DNA of 50,378 nucleotides. Origin: Clostridium sp. Its GTDB lineage: Bacteria > Bacillota > Clostridia > Lachnospirales > Lachnospiraceae. The DNA lies in NCBI GenBank assembly GCA_023664325.1, contig JAMPFS010000022.1, positions 1 through 50,378 on the forward strand, given 5' to 3'. A program made the position numbers and the translations under genes. Of the stretch, positions 8,594 through 17,571 are shown one piece after another. Positions within the stretch are counted from its first letter, which is position 1. Each line of letters opens with the position of its first letter. Under the pieces are notes generated by a model, which did not search any database, was not told the DNA's origin, and saw only the letters and a list, made by a program, of their open reading frames with translations.

Positions 8594-11248
8594 ATGACAC
8601 CAATGATGGAAACGTATTGCAAAACAAAGGAAGAATATAAGGACTGCATTTTATTCTACCGCTTAGGTGATTTTTATGAAATGTTTTTTGAGGATGCCAT
8701 TACTGCATCGAGGGAACTGGAAATCACCCTGACCGGGAAAGACTGCGGTATGGAAGAACGCGCCCCGATGTGTGGGATTCCGTATCATGCATATGAAAAT
8801 TACATGAACCGTCTGGTGGAAAAAGGCTATAAGGTTGCTATCTGTGAACAGGTAGAGGATCCGAAGCAGGCAAAAGGTCTTGTAAAACGTGAGGTTGTCC
8901 AGATTGTAACGCCTGGAACCAATATGAGCGCTGGAAGCCTTAACGAGACAAAAAATAACTATTTGATGAGTATTTTTTATGATGAAACATATGGTATTTC
9001 TTTTGCGGACATAACGACCGGTGATTTTTTTACCACAGAAGTGGAAAGCCTTTCCAAAGTGATGGATGAGATATCAAAATTTGCGCCGGTGGAAATCCTG
9101 GTAAATGAAAAGGTTTCGTTGGAGGAACATGGAAGCAGCGGCATCAGCCTTTTAAATCTTCGTGAAAAGGAACATACCATGATTACCGTAATGGAAGAGT
9201 GGTATTATGATTATGATATGGATGACCGCCTGCTCAAAGACCAGTTCCATATGATGAGCCTGGAAGGTCTGGGGTTAAAGGATTATCCAAATGCCGTCCG
9301 TTCGGTGGGCTGTCTGCTCTATTATTTAAAGGACACCCAAAAAAGCTCCGTAGACCATATCAACCATATCCGTACCTATCATGTGGAGGATTATGTGGTG
9401 CTTGACAGCTCTTCCAGACGGAATTTGGAGCTTTGTGAGACGATGCGTGACAAAAACAAACGGGGTTCCCTGCTATGGGTATTAGATAAGACAAAGACTG
9501 CTATGGGAGCAAGAAATCTGCGCGCAATGGTGGAACAGCCATGTATCCGCAGGGAAATCATAGAGAACCGTTTAGATGCCATAGAGGCATTTAATCATTC
9601 GATTATTACAAGGGATGAGCTTCGGGAATACTTAAATGCCGTATATGATCTGGAACGGTTAATGACACGCATCACGTTAAAAACGGCGAATCCAAGAGAT
9701 TTGATTGCCTTTAAAAACTCCATCGGCATTTTACCCCATGTAAAAGCAATTTTGCAGGAGTTTGATACTGGCTTGCTTTCAGAATACGGAAAAGAACTCG
9801 ATGAGCTTGTGGATTTATACCAGTGGATCGAAGATTCCATTTTAGAGGATCCCCCAATTCTGGTAAAGGAAGGCGGTATTATTAAGGAAGGTTACCATGA
9901 GACGGTAGATTCCTTAAAGGCTGCCAAGTCCGATGGAAAGCAATGGCTTTTGGATTTGGAGACAAGGGAAAGGGAGTCAACCGGAATCAAGAATCTGAAG
10001 ATTAAATTCAATAAGGTCTTTGGATATTATTTTGATGTCACAAATTCCTATAAGAATCTGGTGCCGGAACATTTTATCAGAAAACAGACACTCGCAAATT
10101 CGGAGCGGTATTCGACGGATGAATTAGAGGATATTGCAGGCAAAATTTTAGGGGCAGAAGACCGTTTGTTTGGCTTGGAATACGATTTGTTTGTGGAAAT
10201 AAGGGAACGCCTTGCAACAGAGGTGAAACGAGTCCAGAAGGCAGCCAAAATCATTGCCGATTTAGATGCCCTTGCATCGCTTGCCTATGTAGCGGAAAAG
10301 AATCATTTTGTACGCCCTTCCATCAACACGGAAGGCAGAATCGAGATAAAGGATGGCAGGCATCCGGTCGTGGAACGGGTGTTAGACAACGATTCCTTTA
10401 TCACCAATGACACTTTCTTAGATAATAATCTGAACCGTGTATCCATCATTACCGGCCCGAATATGGCAGGAAAATCCACCTATATGCGGCAGGTGGCATT
10501 GATCGTGCTGATGGCGCAGATTGGCTCTTATGTACCGGCGGCATCCGCTGATATTGGCATTGTAGACCGTATTTTTACACGAGTCGGGGCTTCTGACGAC
10601 TTGGCTTCCGGACAGAGTACTTTTATGGTGGAAATGAGTGAAGTGGCAAATATTCTTCGTAATGCAACTTCAAACAGCCTGTTGATTTTAGATGAAATCG
10701 GACGTGGAACTTCTACTTATGACGGGCTGTCTATTGCCTGGGCAGTAGTGGAATACATAAGCTCAAAGGATTTATTGGGGGCAAAAACTTTGTTTGCCAC
10801 CCATTACCATGAACTGACGGAATTGGAAGGAAAGCTCGACAGCGTGAATAACTACTGCATTTCGGTCAAGGAATCGGGAGATGATATCGTGTTTTTGCGC
10901 AAAATCATCAAAGGCGGCGCAGATAAAAGTTATGGAATACAGGTTGCGAAACTGGCAGGTGTCCCGGAGGTGGTATTGGCAAGGGCAAGGGAGATTGCCG
11001 ATGAGCTTTCTGAGCATGATATCACCGTGACTGCGGCGGCAGACATTATGCCGAAGATTTTGGAGGATGCTGCTTTGGGGCAAAAAGGCAGGAAAGGAAA
11101 GAAAAAAGATGCGGACGGGCAGTTATCTTTATTTGGAAACGCAGAAGAATCCAGTGTGGTAGCGGATATCAAAGCACTTGACCTTTCCAATATGACACCG
11201 ATGAAGGCATTGTTGTACTTAAATGATTTACAGGAACGGCTGAAATAA
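8594..11248 (+). CDS. mutS: DNA mismatch repair protein MutS
   Basis: 884 aa, the normal length. MutS binds mismatches and uses ATP to recruit MutL. The mismatch-reading Phe-x-Glu motif is in GDFYEMFFED near residue 28. The connector, lever and clamp regions follow. The ATPase has Walker A GPNMAGKST near residues 621-629, Walker B LLILDEIGRGTS and a conserved ATHYHEL signature. The last 80 residues contain a basic run (KKGRKGKKKDAD) and a helix-turn-helix end. The ATG is 66 bases after miaB, preceded by AGAAGGCGGG. A hairpin terminator lies between mutS and mutL. Confidence 0.97.
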   Translation: MTPMMETYCKTKEEYKDCILFYRLGDFYEMFFEDAITASRELEITLTGKDCGMEERAPMCGIPYHAYENYMNRLVEKGYKVAICEQVEDPKQAKGLVKREVVQIVTPGTNMSAGSLNETKNNYLMSIFYDETYGISFADITTGDFFTTEVESLSKVMDEISKFAPVEILVNEKVSLEEHGSSGISLLNLREKEHTMITVMEEWYYDYDMDDRLLKDQFHMMSLEGLGLKDYPNAVRSVGCLLYYLKDTQKSSVDHINHIRTYHVEDYVVLDSSSRRNLELCETMRDKNKRGSLLWVLDKTKTAMGARNLRAMVEQPCIRREIIENRLDAIEAFNHSIITRDELREYLNAVYDLERLMTRITLKTANPRDLIAFKNSIGILPHVKAILQEFDTGLLSEYGKELDELVDLYQWIEDSILEDPPILVKEGGIIKEGYHETVDSLKAAKSDGKQWLLDLETRERESTGIKNLKIKFNKVFGYYFDVTNSYKNLVPEHFIRKQTLANSERYSTDELEDIAGKILGAEDRLFGLEYDLFVEIRERLATEVKRVQKAAKIIADLDALASLAYVAEKNHFVRPSINTEGRIEIKDGRHPVVERVLDNDSFITNDTFLDNNLNRVSIITGPNMAGKSTYMRQVALIVLMAQIGSYVPAASADIGIVDRIFTRVGASDDLASGQSTFMVEMSEVANILRNATSNSLLILDEIGRGTSTYDGLSIAWAVVEYISSKDLLGAKTLFATHYHELTELEGKLDSVNNYCISVKESGDDIVFLRKIIKGGADKSYGIQVAKLAGVPEVVLARAREIADELSEHDITVTAAADIMPKILEDAALGQKGRKGKKKDADGQLSLFGNAEESSVVADIKALDLSNMTPMKALLYLNDLQERLK

Positions 11249-11266
11249 ATAAGATGCCAAACGTTG

Positions 11267-11297
11267 AAAACTTCAGCCGCTGTGGGCTGAAGTTTTT
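11267..11297 (+). terminator. Intrinsic terminator between mutS and mutL
   Basis: A 12-bp stem pairs AAAACTTCAGCC (11267-11278) with GGCTGAAGTTTT (11285-11296) around a 6-base loop, ending in a short T run. It probably uncouples or attenuates mutL from mutS. Confidence 0.7.
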
Positions 11298-11396
11298 AAT
11301 GGAGGCAGTGTAATGGAGATACAACGTGATTAACATCTGAAACAGCCGGTAATGAAAATTTGCAGTAAGACGATAACAAATCAAGGGAGAATACGC

Positions 11397-13355
11397 ATGA
11401 TAAAGGTTTTAGACCAGTCAACCATCAATAAAATAGCAGCCGGTGAGGTGGTGGAACGCCCATCCTCCGTGGTAAAGGAATTAGTGGAAAATGCGATCGA
11501 TGCAGGCGCAACAGCCGTTACGATCGAAATTAAGGAAGGCGGCATGTCTTTTATCCGTATTACCGATAACGGTCAGGGAATTGAAAAAGAGGAGGTTCCC
11601 ACTGCCTTTATCCGTCATGCCACGAGCAAAATTATGACGATCGAAGATTTGTTAAGTATCAGTTCCTTAGGTTTTCGTGGTGAGGCGCTTGCCAGCATTG
11701 CAGCGGTATCCCAGGTGGAGTGTATTACGAAAACTGCCCATGCGCTGACCGGAATCCGCTATGAGATCCATGGAAGTAAGGAGATTGCCAGTGAGGAAAT
11801 CGGCGCGCCATCCGGAACTACGATTATTGTGAGAAATCTGTTTTACAATGTACCGGCAAGAAAAAAATTCTTAAAAACGGCAATGACAGAGGGCAGTTAT
11901 GTGACAGAGTTAGTGACAAGGCTTGCCCTGTCTCATCCGGAAGTATCCTTCAAGTATATCATCAATGGCAGTAATAAAATCGCCACCTCCGGTAATGACA
12001 AGCTGAAGGATGTGATTTATCATATATATGGAAAAGATGTATCCGGAAATCTTTTGCCGGTCAAACGCTCAGTCGGTGATTTTGCAGTGGAAGGGTATGT
12101 GGGAAAAGCATATGTTTCCAAAGGAAACCGGAGCTTTGAACACTATTTTGTAAATGGAAGGTATATTCGGAGCAATATTGTGAACAAGGCAATCGAGGAG
12201 GCTTATAAATCCTTTGTCATGATTCACAAATTTCCATTTACGGCTTTGCATTTTACCTTAGACAGCAATAAGTTAGATGTCAATATCCATCCGACAAAGA
12301 TGGAATTTAAGTATGCAGACGGCGAGCAGTTGTTTGACTTTGTAAAGGACAGCGTACGGCAGGCATTATTAAGCCAGGAAATGATTCAGGATGTTTCCCT
12401 GCGGACAGCGAAGGAAGAACGGGAGCTTTTAGTGGAACAGCAGAAAAAAAGCACCCTCCATGTACCGGAACCTTTTGAAAAGGAGGCAAGGGCGCTTCGT
12501 TATCAGCAGGCGGTCATCTCGCACAAAAAAGAGCAGGAAGAGACAAAGCCTCCGGTCACAGGCAATACAAATCCAGACAGCGCGGAGACAGGAAAATCTG
12601 CTGCAATACCAGAAAATATTACGGCATCTCCAAGCCGGACAGATAAGCAGGCTGCCTCACACAAAACGGATCTCACGGAAACCCTCACACAAAATAGAAG
12701 AAAAGACCATGAGGCATCCATAAAAAGTGAACAGATTTCAATGGATATGGAATCATTTCTCTCCGGGGAAGCGAGAAAAAAACACCGTTTGATCGGTCAG
12801 GTATTTAAAACCTATTGGATGATTGAATATGAGGATAAACTCTATATTGTAGACCAGCATGCAGCGCATGAGAAGGTCATGTTTGAACGTCTGATGAGGC
12901 GGCTGGCAGACAAGGCAGTACTTTCCCAGCAGTTGCTGCCGCCAAAGGTTCTGCATTTGGACAGTGTGGAGCACACTACCGTTATGGCGCATATGGATTT
13001 ATTTTCACAAACCGGTTTTGATATAGAGGATTTTGGAGATGGTTCCATTGTGGTGCGGGCAATGCCGGATGATATTATGGGAGTGGATCCACAGGCGCTG
13101 TTTGATGCCCTGTTAAATGCCCTGACCGAAGATATCGGCAAAATCAGCATTGATTTCTTTGTGGAGAAGCTTTCTGGCATGGCATGCAAGGCGGCAATTA
13201 AGGGAAATACAGAGATTACCACGATGGAAGCGGATACGCTGATTGATGAGATGCTTTCTCTCGATAATCCCTATAACTGTCCGCATGGCAGACCAACTAT
13301 GATCGCATTGACAAAAACCGAGTTAGAGCGTAAATTCAAGCGGATTCAGAATTGA
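11397..13355 (+). CDS. mutL: DNA mismatch repair endonuclease MutL
   Basis: 652 aa. MutL couples mismatch recognition to strand cutting. The N-terminal GHKL ATPase shows IAAGEVVERPSSVVKELVENAIDAG, ITDNGQGI and FRGEALASI. A poorly conserved charged linker covers about residues 360-450. The C-terminal domain has the metal-binding endonuclease motif DQHA-x2-E-x4-E at residues 486-497 and a late CPHGRP motif, so this is the nicking type typical of bacteria without MutH. I chose the ATG at 11397, after AGGGAG, over an upstream in-frame ATG at 11352 that lacks a ribosome binding site. Confidence 0.97.
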   Translation: MIKVLDQSTINKIAAGEVVERPSSVVKELVENAIDAGATAVTIEIKEGGMSFIRITDNGQGIEKEEVPTAFIRHATSKIMTIEDLLSISSLGFRGEALASIAAVSQVECITKTAHALTGIRYEIHGSKEIASEEIGAPSGTTIIVRNLFYNVPARKKFLKTAMTEGSYVTELVTRLALSHPEVSFKYIINGSNKIATSGNDKLKDVIYHIYGKDVSGNLLPVKRSVGDFAVEGYVGKAYVSKGNRSFEHYFVNGRYIRSNIVNKAIEEAYKSFVMIHKFPFTALHFTLDSNKLDVNIHPTKMEFKYADGEQLFDFVKDSVRQALLSQEMIQDVSLRTAKEERELLVEQQKKSTLHVPEPFEKEARALRYQQAVISHKKEQEETKPPVTGNTNPDSAETGKSAAIPENITASPSRTDKQAASHKTDLTETLTQNRRKDHEASIKSEQISMDMESFLSGEARKKHRLIGQVFKTYWMIEYEDKLYIVDQHAAHEKVMFERLMRRLADKAVLSQQLLPPKVLHLDSVEHTTVMAHMDLFSQTGFDIEDFGDGSIVVRAMPDDIMGVDPQALFDALLNALTEDIGKISIDFFVEKLSGMACKAAIKGNTEITTMEADTLIDEMLSLDNPYNCPHGRPTMIALTKTELERKFKRIQN

Positions 13356-13382
13356 TGAAAAAAATATCAGGATAATAAAGAT

Positions 13383-14336
13383 ATGGAAAAGAAAAAACCT
13401 TTAATTATTTTAACCGGTCCCACCGCTGTAGGAAAAACAGCGCTTTCCATCAAACTTGCCAAAGCAGTAAATGGGGAAATGATATCTGCTGATTCCATGC
13501 AGGTGTACCGGCATATGGATATTGGAACTGCAAAAATTAAACAGGACGAAATGGAAGGAGTTGTACATCATTTAATTGATGTGTTAGACCCTGACGAGGA
13601 TTTTAATGTTGTCACCTTCCAGAGGATGGCAAAAAAGGCAATGGAGGAAATTTATGCCAAAGGAAAAATCCCCATTGTTGTCGGGGGAACCGGATTTTAT
13701 ATTCAGGCGCTTTTATATGACATTGATTTTGAAAAGACGGCAGATTCCGCACGGTCCGGTTATCAGCAAAAACTTCAGGAATATCTTAGGGAAAACGGCG
13801 CTCATTTGCTTCATGAGCAGTTAAAGGAGATTGACCCGGTGTCTTATGAAACGATTCATGAAAATAATGTAAAACGGGTCATACGGGCGCTTTGCTTTTA
13901 TCACGACACGGGGTATCCCATTTCTTTGCACAATAAAGAACAGCACAGGAAGGAATCACCCTATCATTTTGAATATTTTGTGTTAAATGATGACAGATCC
14001 GTTTTATATGATAAAATAGAAAAAAGAATTGACCAGATGATGGACGAGGGGCTTGTAACAGAGGTGCAGCAGCTTTTGGATTATGGATGTACTCCTGACA
14101 TGGTATCCATGCAGGGTCTTGGATATAAGGAAATCATACCTTATTTAAGGAATGAATGCAGCTTAGAGGATGCCCTTTATATATTAAAACGGGATACCAG
14201 ACATTTTGCCAAACGCCAGCTTACATGGTTTCGCCGGGAAAGGGCAGTTACATGGGTAAATAAACCACAGTTTGCCGATACAGATGCTATTTTGGCATAT
14301 ATGATAAAGTGCCTTCAGACAAAACAAATCATATAA
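13383..14336 (+). CDS. miaA: tRNA dimethylallyltransferase
   Basis: 317 aa, full length. MiaA transfers a dimethylallyl group to A37 of tRNA, producing the substrate of MiaB. The P-loop GPTAVGKT is at residues 12-19, with DSMQVYRHMDIGTAK following; these bind substrate and tRNA. The C-terminal region LGYKEIIPYL and TRHFAKRQLTWFRR is typical. It begins 27 bases after mutL and is probably co-transcribed with it, the common clostridial mutS-mutL-miaA order. Confidence 0.97.
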   Translation: MEKKKPLIILTGPTAVGKTALSIKLAKAVNGEMISADSMQVYRHMDIGTAKIKQDEMEGVVHHLIDVLDPDEDFNVVTFQRMAKKAMEEIYAKGKIPIVVGGTGFYIQALLYDIDFEKTADSARSGYQQKLQEYLRENGAHLLHEQLKEIDPVSYETIHENNVKRVIRALCFYHDTGYPISLHNKEQHRKESPYHFEYFVLNDDRSVLYDKIEKRIDQMMDEGLVTEVQQLLDYGCTPDMVSMQGLGYKEIIPYLRNECSLEDALYILKRDTRHFAKRQLTWFRRERAVTWVNKPQFADTDAILAYMIKCLQTKQII

Positions 14337-14362
14337 CAGGTTTCAGACAAAAGGAGTAGATT

Positions 14363-15649
14363 ATGAGTGAGACATTAAAGCAGCAATATGAAAAGATGGG
14401 AATTTCAAATCAGGTTTATGAGCTGTGCCGGCAGATAGAAGATTCCTTAGAGGAGCGCTTTGCAGCGATTGACCGGATAACAGAATATAATCAGTTAAAG
14501 GTATTGCATGCGCTTCAAAAGCATCATCTTTCAGAGGCGCATTTTGCGCCGACAACTGGGTACGGGTACAATGATCTTGGCAGAGAGACATTGGAGAAAG
14601 TATATGCCACGATTTTTGGAACGGAGGCTGCCTTAGTGCGCCCGCAGATTACCTGTGGAACCCATGCATTGGCATTGGCGCTTTCTGCCAACTTAAGACC
14701 GGGAGATGAACTGATTTCGCCTGTGGGCAAGCCGTATGACACAATGGAGGAGATTATTGGCATTCGTCCGTCAAAGGGCTCCCTTGCCGAATATGGCGTT
14801 ACATACCGGCAGATTGAGCTTATAGAGGATGGAACGTTTGATTACTATGCCATTCAGAATGCCATTTCAGATAGAACAAAGATGATGACGATTCAACGCT
14901 CGAAGGGATATCTCACAAGACCTACCTTCAGTGTAGAGCAGATTGGCGAATTAATTTCTTTTATCAAGGAAATCAACCCGAACATTATCTGTATGGTGGA
15001 TAACTGTTACGGTGAATTTGTTGAGGTGACGGAGCCGTCTGATGTAGGCGCCGATATGATTGTCGGCTCGCTGATTAAGAATCCCGGAGGCGGTCTTGCC
15101 CCGATCGGTGGATATATCTGCGGAACAAAGGAGTGTGTGGAGAATGCATATTATCGTCTGACAGCCCCGGGGCTTGGCGGGGAAGTCGGGGCAACACTCG
15201 GTGTAAACAAAGATTTTTTCCAGGGGCTGTTTTTGGCGCCGCAGGTAGTCGGCGGGGCTTTAAAAGGCGCCATCTTTGCCGCTAATGTCTATGAAAAGCT
15301 TGGCTTTACCTGTGTTCCGAATGCTGTTGAAAAGCGGTATGATATTATCCAGGCGGTAACCTTTCATGATCCGGATAAGGTGACGGCTTTTTGTGAGGGG
15401 ATTCAGTATGCGGCGCCGGTAGATTCCCATGTCACTCCAACGCCGTGGGCAATGCCGGGATATGACTGTGATGTGATTATGGCTGCCGGCGCGTTCATTT
15501 CCGGCGCATCCATTGAACTGTCGGCTGATGCGCCAATGCAGGAACCGTATACGGTATATTTCCAGGGCGGGCTTTCCTACCACCATGCCAAATTTGGAAT
15601 TATGAAGTCCGTAGCACGGATGGAGAAGAAAGGGCTAATAAACTTGTAG
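14363..15649 (+). CDS. PLP-dependent methionine gamma-lyase family protein (aluminium resistance family, YnbB-like)
   Basis: 428 aa. It belongs to the COG4100-type group of fold-type I PLP enzymes, annotated either as methionine gamma-lyase family or aluminium resistance protein. The likely PLP lysine is in GSLIKNPGGGLAPIGGY near residue 240. Upstream are the conserved stretches PTTGYGYNDLGRETLE and VRPQITCGTHALALAL. The true substrate is not established for the family. It starts 26 bases after miaA with an AAAGGAG ribosome binding site, the usual neighbourhood of this gene in Clostridia. Confidence 0.88.
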   Translation: MSETLKQQYEKMGISNQVYELCRQIEDSLEERFAAIDRITEYNQLKVLHALQKHHLSEAHFAPTTGYGYNDLGRETLEKVYATIFGTEAALVRPQITCGTHALALALSANLRPGDELISPVGKPYDTMEEIIGIRPSKGSLAEYGVTYRQIELIEDGTFDYYAIQNAISDRTKMMTIQRSKGYLTRPTFSVEQIGELISFIKEINPNIICMVDNCYGEFVEVTEPSDVGADMIVGSLIKNPGGGLAPIGGYICGTKECVENAYYRLTAPGLGGEVGATLGVNKDFFQGLFLAPQVVGGALKGAIFAANVYEKLGFTCVPNAVEKRYDIIQAVTFHDPDKVTAFCEGIQYAAPVDSHVTPTPWAMPGYDCDVIMAAGAFISGASIELSADAPMQEPYTVYFQGGLSYHHAKFGIMKSVARMEKKGLINL

Positions 15650-15672
15650 ATTTGGTCTAAATATGTTATTAT
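15644..15672 (+). promoter_or_regulatory. Predicted promoter of the DUF4321-mreCD cluster
   Basis: TTGTAG (15644-15649) and TATTAT (15667-15672) with a 17-base spacer overlap the end of the PLP-enzyme gene. No terminator is seen before it, so read-through from upstream is also possible. Confidence 0.5.
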
Positions 15673-15734
15673 ATTCCAATATGGCATTTTTTGTATATGA
15701 AAGGATTATATTTTAGGATAAAAAGGAGTATATT

Positions 15735-15995
15735 ATGGCTTCTCATACAACAAAAAATAACTGGACACTTTTGATTATATTACTATGCGGTATTGTATTA
15801 GGCGGTTTCTTAGGACAGCTTGCCTCCCAGGTTAGTTTCTTAAGCTGGCTGTCTTATGGCAATACATTTGGTCTTACTTCACCAATTGTCCTCGATTTAG
15901 GCATTTTAGTGGTGACCTTTGGCATGACGATTACGATCAATATTGCAAGTATTATCGGTTTAATAATAGGTATCATTGTTTACCGGTTGATATAA
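15735..15995 (+). CDS. DUF4321 small membrane protein
   Basis: 86 aa with two hydrophobic helices, about residues 11-30 (LLIILLCGIVLGGFLGQL) and 50-84. The pattern and position just upstream of mreC fit the DUF4321 family of clostridial membrane proteins with no known function. It has a strong AAAGGAG ribosome binding site and ends 13 bases before mreC. A role near the cell-wall elongation machinery is only suggested by location. Confidence 0.8.
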   Translation: MASHTTKNNWTLLIILLCGIVLGGFLGQLASQVSFLSWLSYGNTFGLTSPIVLDLGILVVTFGMTITINIASIIGLIIGIIVYRLI

Positions 15996-16008
15996 AGGTG
16001 GTGAATAT

Positions 16009-17070
16009 ATGGAGTTTCATGACAAGAAGGAGATTCCACCCAAATATATATATCTGTTTTTGGCAGTCATCTGTTTTATTTTGCTGTTTTTTTCGGTTAT
16101 TTTTGAGAGTAAATTTACTGCCCTCAAAAAAGTGACAAGCACCATTATAACACCTATGCAGGCAGGAATTAACGAGATTGGAACATCAATCTATAATGAT
16201 GTCACAAACCGTAAGACAAAGAGAGAATTAATGAATGAAAATAAAGAATTATCTGCTAAGCTCGACGAATACTCTGCCCAGATTAAAGAGTACGAACAGA
16301 AGAATTATGAGCTGAAGCGTTTGCAGGAACTGCTGAACCTGCAGGAACAGTATGCACAATATCACACGATTGGGGCAAGAGTGATTGCAACAGATTCCAC
16401 AAACTGGTTTTCAACCTTTATTATTAACAAAGGAACGAAAGACGGTGTCAGGGTTGGATGCAATATTCTGGCAGACGGAGGACTGGCTGGCATTGTGACA
16501 GAGGCGGGAGATGATTACGCAAAAGTGCGTTCGATCATTGATGATAACAGTAATGTAAGCGCAACGATATCCGGGGAAGAGACCTTGTGTACGGTTTCCG
16601 GTGACTTAAAATCCATTGATAACGGATATATCAATGTCGGATACATCAATAAGGCAGAAGAAATTGCCGAGCGTGCAGAGCTGGTAACCTCGCATGTAAG
16701 TGATTTGTTTTTGCCGGGGCTTTTAATCGGCTATATCACAGAAATTGAATTGGATGCAAATAACCTCACGAAATCTGCAAAATGCATCCCTGTTGTGGAT
16801 TTCCGTAATTTGCAGGAGGTTTTGGTCGTACTCGACCTGAAAGAGGATTATCAAACCGATTCAGAGAATAAGAATATTTATGACAGCATTACCACTCCTG
16901 AAAACACGGATTCGTCCAAAGGGAGTGAAGCTTCCACAGAAAATGAAGCTACTACAGAAGGCGGGGCTTCCACAGAAAATGAAGCCACTACAGAAGGCGG
17001 GGCTTCCACAGAGAATGAAGCCACTACAGAAAGTGGGGTTTCCACAGAGAATAACGGAGATGAACCATGA
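16009..17070 (+). CDS. mreC: Rod shape-determining protein MreC
   Basis: 353 aa. MreC is a membrane-anchored scaffold that activates PBP2/RodA-type wall synthesis. One transmembrane helix lies near residues 13-33. A coiled coil follows around 65-110, then the beta-barrel core (residues 120-285, containing VIATDSTNWFSTFIINKGTKDGV and GLAGIV). The last 50 residues are an extracytoplasmic tail of 12-residue Ser/Thr/Glu repeats not typical of MreC. The stop overlaps the mreD start by 4 bases. mreB is not upstream, unlike the classical mreBCD order. Confidence 0.94.
   Translation: MEFHDKKEIPPKYIYLFLAVICFILLFFSVIFESKFTALKKVTSTIITPMQAGINEIGTSIYNDVTNRKTKRELMNENKELSAKLDEYSAQIKEYEQKNYELKRLQELLNLQEQYAQYHTIGARVIATDSTNWFSTFIINKGTKDGVRVGCNILADGGLAGIVTEAGDDYAKVRSIIDDNSNVSATISGEETLCTVSGDLKSIDNGYINVGYINKAEEIAERAELVTSHVSDLFLPGLLIGYITEIELDANNLTKSAKCIPVVDFRNLQEVLVVLDLKEDYQTDSENKNIYDSITTPENTDSSKGSEASTENEATTEGGASTENEATTEGGASTENEATTESGVSTENNGDEP
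16930..17055 (+). repeat. 36-bp tandem repeat in the 3' end of mreC
   Basis: Three and a half copies start at 16930, 16966, 17002 and 17038. Each encodes A/V-STENEATTE-G/S-G. The copies differ by only a few bases, so the array looks recent and prone to change copy number in frame. Confidence 0.9.
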
Positions 17071-17570
17071 AACGATGTATTACAATCGGAATCATCATAA
17101 TTCTATGTTTTTTATGTCAATCCACGGTATTTCATTTTATTGAATTAGCGGGTATTGTACCGAATCTTTTGTTGATTGTCACAATGTCCTTTGGGTTGAT
17201 GCGGGGTCGCAGGGAAGGCGTTTTGGTTGGTTTTTTTTGCGGTCTGTTAGTGGATATGTTTTTTGGTGATGTGATGGGACCCTACGCATTTATCTATATG
17301 ACGTTAGGCTATGTAAATGGCTTTTTCCACCGTATTTACTATGTAGAAGATGTGTTACTTCCAATGCTGATGATTACAATTAATGATTTTGCATACAATA
17401 TCATGGTTTATATTATGTTTTTCATGTTGAGAAACCGGCTTGATTTTTTAGGGTATCTTTCCAAAGTGATTGTTCCGGAAATGGTATATACGATTATTAT
17501 AACTTTATTTTTTTACAAATTATTGGTAAAGATTAACCTGCGTCTAAAAAAAGCAAAAGAGGCTGAATAG
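17067..17570 (+). CDS. mreD: Rod shape-determining protein MreD
   Basis: 167 aa, almost entirely hydrophobic with about five membrane helices. The segment GLMRGRREGVLVGFFCGLLVDMFFGDVMGPYAF is the recognisable MreD signature. MreD is an integral partner of MreC in lateral wall synthesis. Its ATG overlaps the mreC stop (ATGA), implying translational coupling, and PBP2 starts 2 bases after it ends. Confidence 0.92.
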   Translation: MKRCITIGIIIILCFLCQSTVFHFIELAGIVPNLLLIVTMSFGLMRGRREGVLVGFFCGLLVDMFFGDVMGPYAFIYMTLGYVNGFFHRIYYVEDVLLPMLMITINDFAYNIMVYIMFFMLRNRLDFLGYLSKVIVPEMVYTIIITLFFYKLLVKINLRLKKAKEAE

Positions 17571-17571
17571 A

